Below are positions 1 to 5,480 of a stretch of DNA of 40,139 nucleotides, piece by piece (the first letter of the stretch is position 1; each line of letters begins with the position of its first letter). The position numbers and the translations under genes are program-made. The notes below the pieces were generated by a model. It worked only from the letters and a program-made list of their open reading frames with translations. It did not search any database and had not been told where the DNA came from. This stretch comes from Campylobacter majalis (GTDB lineage Bacteria > Campylobacterota > Campylobacteria > Campylobacterales > Campylobacteraceae), in NCBI RefSeq assembly GCF_905120465.1, contig NZ_CAJHOF010000018.1:1-40139 (forward strand), in the 5' to 3' direction.

Positions 1-1
1 T

Positions 2-30
2 AAAGCCAGAGGCGGCCACCTTTGGCTTTT
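2..30. terminator. Hairpin at the left edge, outside the prophage
   Basis: AAAGCCA and TGGCTTT arms enclose a GC-rich loop, followed by TTTGCCCC. It resembles an intrinsic terminator for a gene lying left of the window. Nothing else coding is seen before the attachment repeat. Confidence 0.45.
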
Positions 31-86
31 GCCCCTTAAGCGAAATTATACCAAATAAATTTTAAATATCATTTTATAAGTAATAA

Positions 87-111
87 TTCAAATCCCTCTC
101 TGTCCGCCATT
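87..111 (+). other. attL: Left attachment core (attL), tRNA 3'-end sequence
   Basis: A 25-bp sequence containing TCAAATCCCTCTCTGTCCGCC is repeated perfectly at 35349-35373. It reads as a tRNA T-loop, T-stem 3' strand, acceptor 3' strand and CCA, probably tRNA-Ser. The upstream 86 bp do not form the rest of a tRNA, so this is a displaced 3' fragment left by integration and not a working gene. The integrase gene starts about 195 bp inside it. Confidence 0.88.
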
Positions 112-268
112 TGTTTATTTGTATTAATTTGTATTAGCTTAAATTGATTTGTTTTAATCTCTTATAAAATCCTATTTTATCGCCGTTTATAACTATTTTT
201 TGATTTAAATTGATTTGTTTAAATTTATTTTGATTTATATTAGTATAAGCAAAAATAAAGGACAATAT

Positions 269-305
269 AACGGACAAAGTATAAAATTTTAAAAAGGTGT
301 CCGTT
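269..305. promoter_or_regulatory. Putative integrase arm-type sites at the left end
   Basis: GGTGTCCGTT (296-305) is the exact reverse complement of AACGGACACC, which occurs twice near the right end (35277-35286 and 35289-35298). A partial copy, AACGGACA, is at 269-276. Sites at both ends of a prophage beside the att cores are expected for arm-type binding sites of a tyrosine integrase. The left site abuts the integrase start codon, so binding could also repress int. The role is inferred. Confidence 0.55.
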
Positions 306-1472
306 ATGTTAAACGATACAAAAATAAAAGCATTAAAGCCAAAAAACAATAGATATAAAGTCGGTGATGGGCAAAATTTATACATTTTAGTTATGCCAAA
401 CGGCACAAAGACATTTATTTATGAGTTTAAAAGCAAACAAACACAAAAATATAAACGCATAAGCTTAGGCAAATATCCAATAATTAGCCTTTTACAAGCA
501 CGAAGCAAACGCCTAGAATTTCAAAAGATGATAGCAAATGGTGATGAGCCTACAAATAGCCAAACACTTACGATATTTAAAGATGTGTTAAAAAAATGGC
601 TAGAATATAAAAAGCCGCAAGTATCAGCCAAACAGTTACAAACAATTACGAGGTATTTTGAAAGATTTTATTTGCCAAATTTTGGCAATAAAGATATAAA
701 AGCCATTAAAAAAGGCGATATAATCCAAGCGACTGATGAGCTAAACAAAGACGGCAAATTTGAGACGCTAGATCGAGCATTAAATAACATCACGGCATTT
801 TTTAAATGGGCGGTAACGCGTGAATATCTAACGCACAATATCGCCCTTGATATCGACAAATCAGCACTTTTTAAAAAGCCTGAAGTTATAAATTTGCCTG
901 GACTTTACACCAAAAGCGAAATAAGAAACCTAATACAAAATATAAATGAGTATAGCGGCGATATAAGAGTTAAAACGGCTGGGCTTTTTGCACTTTTAAC
1001 AGTAGCACGATCTTTTAATATACGACATGCGACATGGGACGAAATAGATTTAAAAGGGCGGATTTGGTGCATTCCGTCTCACAAAATGAAAATGAAAAAG
1101 TCGCACATCATACCACTTAGCGATCAGGCTATAAAATTGCTAGAAAATTATAAAATTTATGAGTTTAAGAGTAAATATCTGTTTGCATCGCCACAAAGCA
1201 GCACAAAACCAATAAGTGACAACGCCATTCGCTCAATGCTTAGAAATTTAGGTTACACAAACGAGCAATTAACGCCGCATGGATTTAGGGCGATGTTTAG
1301 CACAATAGCACACGAAAACATAAGTAAGCATGGATTAAATGAGAGAATAATCGAGCTTTGCCTAGCACACACTGAAAAAAATAGAGTAAAAGCGACTTAC
1401 AATCACGCTTTAAACCTTGATGATAGGGCTAAGCTAATGCAATGGTGGGCGGATTATTTAGATGATGAATAA
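306..1472 (+). CDS. int: P4-type tyrosine integrase
   Basis: Site-specific recombinase that integrates and excises the prophage at the tRNA 3' end. The N-terminal ~80 residues have the DUF4102 arm-binding fold (ALKPKNNRYKVGDGQNLYI), followed by a core-binding domain and a C-terminal catalytic domain. Visible catalytic residues are Arg~235 (VARSFNIR), the HGFR box at ~325-328, the His of CLAHTEKNR and Tyr~365 in ATYNHA. The length of 388 residues is normal for the family. The ATG at 306 follows AAAAAGG at good spacing; a GTG at 297 would add three residues. It lies next to attL and is transcribed inward. A putative arm site overlaps its 5' end, which suggests autoregulation. It looks intact. 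Confidence 0.95.
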   Translation: MLNDTKIKALKPKNNRYKVGDGQNLYILVMPNGTKTFIYEFKSKQTQKYKRISLGKYPIISLLQARSKRLEFQKMIANGDEPTNSQTLTIFKDVLKKWLEYKKPQVSAKQLQTITRYFERFYLPNFGNKDIKAIKKGDIIQATDELNKDGKFETLDRALNNITAFFKWAVTREYLTHNIALDIDKSALFKKPEVINLPGLYTKSEIRNLIQNINEYSGDIRVKTAGLFALLTVARSFNIRHATWDEIDLKGRIWCIPSHKMKMKKSHIIPLSDQAIKLLENYKIYEFKSKYLFASPQSSTKPISDNAIRSMLRNLGYTNEQLTPHGFRAMFSTIAHENISKHGLNERIIELCLAHTEKNRVKATYNHALNLDDRAKLMQWWADYLDDE

Positions 1473-1489
1473 AGCCTAATTTAGGCTTT
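1471..1489. terminator. Terminator after int
   Basis: AAAGCC-TAATTTA-GGCTTT hairpin directly overlapping the int stop region. The flanking A and T runs make it usable in both directions, so it may also end the leftward peptide transcript. Confidence 0.75.
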
Positions 1490-1516
1490 ATTGATTAACG
1501 CTACTTATTGGGCATC

Positions 1517-1573
1517 TTATAAATAACAATTGCAAGTTATTACTAAATCCAAAATAATATTAAGAATTTGCAT
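1517..1573 (-). CDS. Possible 18-aa peptide, decayed member of the mini-peptide array
   Basis: ORF of 18 codons with a good ribosome site (GGGGCAA then ATG). It starts MQILNIILDLVITC, close to the N-terminus of the second peptide at 29771-29854 (EVFNAILDLVVVA), then stops early. It is the last ORF of the leftward array before the int terminator. It could be a remnant. Translation is unproven. Confidence 0.35.
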   Translation of the reverse strand: MQILNIILDLVITCNCYL

Positions 1574-1587
1574 TTGCCCCTGTAATA

Positions 1588-1632
1588 TTAAGCAAGTAAA
1601 ACGACTTGCAAAGTTTCTAAAATTTCATTCAT
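1588..1632 (-). CDS. Possible 14-aa peptide, truncated copy of the MAEILE-type peptide
   Basis: ORF of 14 codons, MNEILETLQVVLLA, starting 4 bp inside the stop of the preceding peptide with GGGGGC upstream. It matches the first half of the 27-aa peptide at 8579-8662 (MAEILEVCEVLLLAYIAL), so it looks like the same gene cut by a stop codon. Probably decayed. Confidence 0.35.
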   Translation of the reverse strand: MNEILETLQVVLLA

Positions 1633-1715
1633 TTAAGCCCCCTTGTTTTATAAAAAAGATAGGCAACTTGCAACGCCAAAACCAAAATTAAAATATTCTG
1701 AATTAAATCAGTCAT
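1629..1715 (-). CDS. 28-aa membrane peptide (module A, second peptide)
   Basis: Begins MTDLIQNILILVLALQVAY, one hydrophobic helix with a basic tail (FYKTRGLK). It starts after AAGGA and follows, in the leftward direction, the hairpin and complementary segment of module A. It corresponds in position to the second peptides at 8579-8662, 18728-18826, 26695-26835 and 29771-29854. Function is not known. A single-span peptide of this size could be a type I toxin-like or regulatory membrane peptide; this is inference. Confidence 0.6.
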   Translation of the reverse strand: MTDLIQNILILVLALQVAYLFYKTRGLK

Positions 1716-1732
1716 TTTTACATTCCTTATGG

Positions 1733-1745
1733 TATAATTGTAAAG
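1733..1745 (+). promoter_or_regulatory. Antisense promoter -10 in module A
   Basis: ATGGTATAAT with TATAAT at 1733-1738, on the strand opposite to the peptides. Expected RNA start is about 1745, exactly at the inner arm of the inverted repeat. The RNA would run into the 3' half of peptide 1. The same arrangement is seen in all five modules. Confidence 0.6.
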
Positions 1746-1878
1746 GCTAAAAGATGGCGGTGGGGGATTGCCCCCCTTGCTACTTTGATTTTTGCTTAAT
1801 TTCGTAAAGCAATACGAATAATTCAATCAAAGCAGAAACCAAACCGATGATGGCGGTTAAAGTTTCCATCTTTTAGCC
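1745..1878 (-). other. Module A: long-range inverted repeat hiding the start of peptide 1
   Basis: GGCTAAAAGATGG (1745-1757) and CCATCTTTTAGCC (1866-1878) are perfect 13-bp complements. In the leftward RNA the outer arm is the ribosome site and ATG of peptide 1. The inner arm lies downstream of its stop, after a GGGGG-ATTG-CCCCC hairpin (1762-1775). Pairing would hide the start codon. This resembles full-length toxin mRNA folding in type I TA systems; the role is inferred. Confidence 0.7.
1780..1869 (-). CDS. 29-aa hydrophobic peptide (module A, first peptide)
   Basis: METLTAIIGLVSALIELF then VLLYEIKQKSK: a short acidic start, one hydrophobic helix and a basic tail. The ribosome site AAGGGGGCTAAAAG is strong but sits in a perfect 13-bp inverted repeat with downstream sequence. 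A hairpin follows the stop. Same position and character as the first peptides at 8732-8809, 18581-18661, 26889-26978 and 29942-30031. Likely toxin-like or membrane-active; no function is shown. Confidence 0.65.
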   Translation of the reverse strand: METLTAIIGLVSALIELFVLLYEIKQKSK

Positions 1879-1894
1879 CCCTTTTATTTTATTT

Positions 1895-1954
1895 CAAAGG
1901 TTATAAATTAACCTTTGATAGTATAATTATACAATATTTTTAAATAAAAGTCAA
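1895..1954 (-). promoter_or_regulatory. Module A promoter and leader palindrome
   Basis: Leftward TTGACT (1949-1954), 17-bp spacer, TATAAT (1926-1931). Just downstream is a palindrome with 9-bp arms, CAAAGGTTA/TAACCTTTG (1895-1917), which could be an operator or a 5' RNA hairpin. A similar hairpin occupies the same place in the module at 29942-30116. Confidence 0.75.
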
Positions 1955-2027
1955 TAATTTAGTTAATAATTTTAAAGAATTTACAGAAAAAAAGTTAAAA
2001 TTAATCGGCTAAAATCCGCCGATTGAG

Positions 2028-2267
2028 TTATTTTAAATCAAGTAGTTTTTTTAGCGTTGTTTTTAAATTTTCCATCTCTTTATTTTTGTTTTCAAGCTCT
2101 TTTATACGATAAAGTAAAGCAATTGATTTTTCTAAATTTTCGCTAACTTTGCCAGTTGATGATATTGTTTTTAAAGCCCCCTCACTATACCCTATTAACT
2201 CGCCAAGTTGCTTATAAGTTAAATTTAACTCTTTGCATGTTGATTTTATTAAATTTTTATCGTTCAT
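2028..2267 (-). CDS. Small HTH protein with C-terminal coiled coil
   Basis: 79-aa protein. An XRE-like helix-turn-helix is seen near the N-terminus (LTYKQLGELIGYSEGALK), then a Leu/Lys-rich heptad tail ending KTTLKKLLDLK. It is clearly related in plan and sequence to the proteins at 3099-3332 and 30163-30396. The start at 2267 is chosen because AAAGGACAACA precedes it; six more codons are open upstream. It lies directly upstream of mini-peptide module A on the same strand, so it may regulate that module; this is inference. Confidence 0.75.
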   Translation of the reverse strand: MNDKNLIKSTCKELNLTYKQLGELIGYSEGALKTISSTGKVSENLEKSIALLYRIKELENKNKEMENLKTTLKKLLDLK

Positions 2268-2502
2268 TGTTGTCCTTTTTATCACAAATAAAGCTTATTT
2301 CAAGCTCTTTAATGTGTTTTAATCTATACATCACATCATCAAAATCATCAAGTAGCTTCACATCGCTATCAAAAAAGCGATTTGCACAGTTAGGGCATAC
2401 GCTAAATGATCGTTTGCGTTCATTGATGTCAAAGACGATGCGTGTCTTACAATGCTTACATTTTAGCATTATTTCGGTTATTTCGTTGATGTTTTTAATC
2501 AT
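2257..2502 (-). CDS. Zinc-ribbon protein, Com/Ogr-like
   Basis: 81-aa protein with two Cys pairs, LKCKHCKTR and VCPNCANRFF, about 20 residues apart. This is the spacing of a small zinc ribbon as in the Mu Com translational activator or the P2 Ogr/delta late-gene activators. An acidic region follows (DSDVKLLDDFDDVMYRL). A later start at the Met before LKCKHC would give a more Com-like N-terminus. It overlaps the HTH gene at 2028-2267. In a phage with P2-type tail genes it is the best candidate for the late transcription activator, but this rests only on the Cys spacing and context. Confidence 0.7.
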   Translation of the reverse strand: MIKNINEITEIMLKCKHCKTRIVFDINERKRSFSVCPNCANRFFDSDVKLLDDFDDVMYRLKHIKELEISFICDKKDNNER

Positions 2503-2623
2503 TTTACAACTTTCACAAATAAGGCTTAGATTATAAAAATATTTTAAACTCGCTTATTTTTAACGCCACGCTTTAATTTGCCCCTTGTTGTGATTTGCAA
2601 TTTAGGGGGATTGTTAGCTTAAA
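2503..2623. other. Short intergenic gap
   Basis: About 120 bp with no confident gene. An AAGGGGC ribosome-like site and a 12-codon GTG ORF on the minus strand are too weak to call. Confidence 0.4.
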
Positions 2624-2716
2624 TTAGTGTTGCGTCTTGTTTGTTTTTCTTAAAAAATAAAGTGCAACAGTTGAAATTATCGCTATTGCTAATGCTAAAT
2701 ATGCCGAAGCGTCCAT
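2624..2716 (-). CDS. 30-aa single-helix membrane peptide, partner of the 62-aa protein
   Basis: Starts MDASAYLALAIAIISTVALY, then a basic tail ending KTQH. It begins 2 bp from the stop of the 62-aa two-helix protein at 2718-2906, with AAAGGGG upstream. The peptide at 30435-30536, downstream of another 62-aa membrane protein, shares the plan and the final QH. Translational coupling is likely. Function unknown. Confidence 0.6.
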   Translation of the reverse strand: MDASAYLALAIAIISTVALYFLRKTNKTQH

Positions 2717-2717
2717 T

Positions 2718-2906
2718 TTAACCCCTTTCTTCTATACTTTTTGCAGTTAGTGAAGCAAATAATAAAATATAAGCACCCAAAAAACTAATAACTACTGATG
2801 ATATAATACTAGAAAAATCCAATACCAACTTTAAAATCCCACCTGCCATAAGACCTATCCCCAAGTTCATAAAGGCGTTGATGGTTAATTCCTGCCATTT
2901 TTTCAT
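2718..2906 (-). CDS. 62-aa two-helix membrane protein
   Basis: MKKWQELTINAFMNLGIGLM begins a short amphipathic stretch, then two hydrophobic segments (about residues 15-32 and 36-54) and a charged tail (KSIEERG). In plan it resembles small DUF6722-type membrane proteins; this is a resemblance only. Its own consensus promoter lies at 3004-3032. It is followed by a 30-aa membrane peptide. Equivalent pairs occur at 23471-23785 and 30435-30706, so this is a repeated accessory cassette. Confidence 0.7.
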   Translation of the reverse strand: MKKWQELTINAFMNLGIGLMAGGILKLVLDFSSIISSVVISFLGAYILLFASLTAKSIEERG

Positions 2907-2977
2907 TTTACTATTACCTTTTTATGATTTTAGCAAACTAATCTAAATTTAACAATTCCACCTAAAAGGACAAAATA

Positions 2978-3032
2978 TTAATAATTTTAATATTTATAGT
3001 AGAATTATATCATATAAATTTAGATTTGTCAA
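2978..3032 (-). promoter_or_regulatory. Consensus promoter for the 62-aa/30-aa pair
   Basis: Leftward TTGACA (3027-3032), exactly 17 bp, TATAAT (3004-3009). Downstream is an AT-rich palindrome around 2978-2998 (AATATTAA...TTAATATT), a possible operator. Such a perfect -35 element is unusual for this bacterial group. Confidence 0.8.
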
Positions 3033-3098
3033 TGGCTTTTATAAATAAAACTAAGAAAAAATAAATAAATATCTTAATTTTTATAATGGTATCTATTT

Positions 3099-3332
3099 CT
3101 ATAAAATAGCATCTTTTAAGGCATTTTTTAAATTTTCATATTTTAGTAACTCTTTTTTTAATGTTTCATTTTCAAACACCAAATTTATACTGGCTTTTGT
3201 TTGTTTGCTAAATTTATTATTTGAAACCGCCACATTTAAACTATCCGCCCCCATTCCTATACGATGGGCTAATTCCCTTTGTGTGATGCCTAGTTCGGCA
3301 CATACACGCTTTACAATGTTTTCATCTGCCAT
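3099..3332 (-). CDS. Small HTH protein with C-terminal coiled coil (paralogue)
   Basis: 77 aa. HTH region ELGITQRELAHRIGMGADSL is followed by a polar linker and a Leu/Lys tail (KYENLKNALKDAIL). Paralogue of the proteins at 2028-2267 and 30163-30396. It ends just upstream of the promoter that drives the membrane pair at 2624-2906, which is the same spatial relation as the other paralogues to their cassettes. Likely a small dimeric DNA-binding regulator. Confidence 0.75.
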   Translation of the reverse strand: MADENIVKRVCAELGITQRELAHRIGMGADSLNVAVSNNKFSKQTKASINLVFENETLKKELLKYENLKNALKDAIL

Positions 3333-3367
3333 TTTAATCCTTTGCCTTGCATTATAATATATTTTGA

Positions 3368-3586
3368 TTAAATAGCTGCTGATTTGCCCTGTCTTATCTG
3401 CTTTAAAATCTCGCCTACTTGCCTAAGCTTTTTTAAATAAGATAACGCCGTAGGTGTGTTTAAACCTATGGCGTTAAGGTGTAAGCTCATATCATTTATT
3501 AGCTCTTGTGCGTCATTTGCTAACCCATCAAGCTCTTTTAACGCGTCTATCCACTCTTTTAAAGAGTGCTTTTTAACTCCTATCAT
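3368..3586 (-). CDS. Unknown 72-aa early protein
   Basis: Mostly helical and charged (LKEWIDALKELDGLANDAQE), no recognised motif. It overlaps the stop of the gene at 3573-3761 by 14 bp and sits in the leftward early operon. Function not recognised. Confidence 0.65.
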   Translation of the reverse strand: MIGVKKHSLKEWIDALKELDGLANDAQELINDMSLHLNAIGLNTPTALSYLKKLRQVGEILKQIRQGKSAAI

Positions 3587-3761
3587 TATCGCCGCTTAAA
3601 TAGCTTAAAATGCTATTTTTTGAGTAATAAATCACTTTTGAATTTGCCTTTGTCCTTTTTATCAAGCCATTTTTAGCTAATTTTGTAAGTGTCGCCGTTT
3701 GCTTTACGCCTAATAGCTCTTTTGCGATTTGTCCGCTTACCCATGTATCATTTTGCTTCAT
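3573..3761 (-). CDS. Small winged-helix/excisionase-like DNA-binding protein
   Basis: 62 aa. WVSGQIAKELLGVKQTATL followed by KLAKNGLIKR and VIYYSKNSILSYL has the shape of MerR/Xis-type winged helix proteins (helix-turn-helix, then a wing). It could be an excisionase or a small regulator; the sequence does not decide. It lies in the early operon just downstream of the methyltransferase. Confidence 0.55.
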   Translation of the reverse strand: MKQNDTWVSGQIAKELLGVKQTATLTKLAKNGLIKRTKANSKVIYYSKNSILSYLSGDNDRS

Positions 3762-3771
3762 TTAAGCCCTT

Positions 3772-4521
3772 TTAAAATACAAATTTTAGCTGTCTATTTT
3801 TTAGCATCTTTTCGTTAAAGGCTTTACAAAATTCCTTTTTTATCTCAAAGCCAAACGCCTTGCGTCCTAAATTATCAGCTGCTATTAATGTGCTACCACT
3901 GCCACAACAAGGATCGATTACTACATCTCCAACATCAGTAAATAAAGATATAAGATGCTCTAATAGCCTAACCGGCTTTTGTGTTGGATGGATTTTTGGA
4001 TATTCGCCATTGTCACGCATAAAATCCATGCAATTCATGATCATTTTGCCGTTGTTGTTAAATTTTGGCAACTTATCGCGGTAAAACAAAATGCCATATT
4101 CACAGTTGCCCACAATTCGCATATTTGCCTTTAATACTTCGCCGCTTGATGGCTTTTTAAAAACTAAATTTCTATAGCCTTTAAATCCATATCTTTTGGC
4201 TAGTTGTATAAGCGGCATTTGTTGCTCGAAACTGCAAAATATCAGCATCGCCCCTGCTTTGCTAGTCTCTTTTGGCTCAGGGCGTAGCATTTTAGTTGCA
4301 AAGTGCATAAACTCAGCCAAATTAAAGTTAAAATCCGTATCAAAAAAGGCTTTTTTAGCCTTTTTGCTCTTGCCTTGTTTTTTATCGCCGTTTATATACC
4401 ATTCAGGATTAGAAGCGTAAGCATTCACTCCTAAATTATAAGGGATATCGGCTATTATTAGCTGTTCTTTTGGAATGCCATAACGCTTAAAATTTTGAAA
4501 ATTATCATTAAATAGCTTCAT
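3772..4521 (-). CDS. DNA methyltransferase, beta-class N4/N6 type
   Basis: 249-aa AdoMet-dependent DNA amino-methyltransferase. The catalytic motif IV is near the N-terminus as DIPYNLG (residues ~25-31), a variant of DPPY. The AdoMet motif I is near the C-terminus, DPCCGSGSTLIAADNLGRKA (~207-226). The order IV then I marks the beta class. KIHPTQKPVRLLEHLI, just before motif I, is typical. No restriction gene is adjacent, so it is probably an orphan phage methylase for host-restriction evasion or regulation. Target site unknown. It appears complete. Confidence 0.9.
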   Translation of the reverse strand: MKLFNDNFQNFKRYGIPKEQLIIADIPYNLGVNAYASNPEWYINGDKKQGKSKKAKKAFFDTDFNFNLAEFMHFATKMLRPEPKETSKAGAMLIFCSFEQQMPLIQLAKRYGFKGYRNLVFKKPSSGEVLKANMRIVGNCEYGILFYRDKLPKFNNNGKMIMNCMDFMRDNGEYPKIHPTQKPVRLLEHLISLFTDVGDVVIDPCCGSGSTLIAADNLGRKAFGFEIKKEFCKAFNEKMLKNRQLKFVF

Positions 4522-4524
4522 ATC

Positions 4525-4803
4525 TCACACCTTATAATTTGCCGCACTTACGCTAAATTTGAAAAAATCAGGAAGACTTTCAAATCTGCATTCTTTGTTT
4601 TTTATAAGTTCTAAGATCTCATCTTGCATCTCTTTAGGGATAAGCCTCATCGCCTTTGTCCATGCACAAAGCTCAATATATTCAAACTCCTCTAAAGTAA
4701 TATGCTCATGTATATAATAATCCTTATAAGCCTTGTTTAGCTCTCTAATCTCATTTTGGCAATTTTGCCTAATTATCTTTAACGCTCGTTTTGCTGCATT
4801 CAT
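4525..4803 (-). CDS. Unknown 92-aa early protein
   Basis: Charged helical protein (ALKIIRQNCQNEIRELNKAY; ITLEEFEYIELCAWTKAM). Its start lies inside the end of the ORF at 4769-4966, and its stop is 3 bp from the methyltransferase start, so it is in the same operon. No family recognised. Confidence 0.65.
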   Translation of the reverse strand: MNAAKRALKIIRQNCQNEIRELNKAYKDYYIHEHITLEEFEYIELCAWTKAMRLIPKEMQDEILELIKNKECRFESLPDFFKFSVSAANYKV

Positions 4804-4966
4804 CTTGTGCTCCTACATCTACAACTTCATTACCAACTCTTGAAACTATAAACCCATCTACATTTTTATAGTAAAACTTATCCCAAAATCTAGCCTTTGA
4901 TCCGTATATATATCTATACTTAGCCACTTTTACACGCTTAAAAAGCGTTTTTTGCACTATTTTCTG
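4769..4966 (-). CDS. Unknown 65-aa early protein
   Basis: ORF bridging the genes on either side. It overlaps the end of the DUF4406-like gene and the start of the 92-aa gene. Reads MQKIVQKTLFKRVKVAKYRY, then FWDKFYYKNVDGFIVSRVG, which has normal protein character in a place that otherwise would be an unusual gap. Ribosome site is weak. Function unknown. Confidence 0.5.
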   Translation of the reverse strand, partial: QKIVQKTLFKRVKVAKYRYIYGSKARFWDKFYYKNVDGFIVSRVGNEVVDVGAQDECSKTSVKDN

Positions 4967-5333
4967 CATCCAGTCTTTGCTTAAATTCCTCCCTAATCTC
5001 ACGCCTTGCAAAAACAACTGCAATATTATTTTCAATACAAAATCTATACTCTTCATAAATACCCTCACTTTTATTTACAAACTCACCATCGCCAATATAT
5101 AAAAAATCAGCCATTAAAAGCTCAGCAAAGCAACTTTTCATGGCTACATCACGACTTAAACCCTTATCGCCAAACTCAAGCACTGGCGAAAAATAATCAA
5201 AATCAAACCCTAAAAAATAATTAATTGCGTTTTTCTTTGTCTTTTTAGCCACCTGCATTACTTCATCTAGACTAAAACCACGATTAAGCATTGCATCATA
5301 TGGACTAGCAACATAAATTTTAATCTTTGACAT
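4938..5333 (-). CDS. DUF4406-like nucleoside deoxyribosyltransferase-fold protein
   Basis: From the internal ATG at 5333 the protein reads MSKIKIYVASPYDAMLNRGF, the usual N-terminal strand and SPY motif of DUF4406/nucleoside 2-deoxyribosyltransferase-like proteins. Downstream SKSEGIYEEYRFCIENN-like sequence, with Glu in EGIYEEY, fits the family's C-terminal half. The ORF is open another 48 codons upstream (to 5477), and that segment looks unrelated, so the start is uncertain. Possible role in phage nucleotide metabolism or NAD/nucleoside chemistry. Confidence 0.65.
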   Translation of the reverse strand: MSKIKIYVASPYDAMLNRGFSLDEVMQVAKKTKKNAINYFLGFDFDYFSPVLEFGDKGLSRDVAMKSCFAELLMADFLYIGDGEFVNKSEGIYEEYRFCIENNIAVVFARREIREEFKQRLDAENSAKNAF

Positions 5334-5480
5334 ATTTTCATCACGTTTTATTTTTAGTGCTAGTCTTAAATGCGTTAGACAATTAAAACGACCTATAAGG
5401 CTTATAATCTCATGCTGTTTAAACATGTAAGCCACCTTTAAAGCTCTAAAATGCATTTGTATTTCTTTCATTTTCAACCT

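Noticed and set aside
87-111. A tRNA gene at the att repeat
   Set aside because: Only the T-arm 3' part, acceptor 3' strand and CCA are present. The upstream bases at both copies cannot form the other arms.
2555-2600. 12-codon GTG ORF after AAGGGGC
   Set aside because: Too short, no hydrophobic pattern matching the peptide families.
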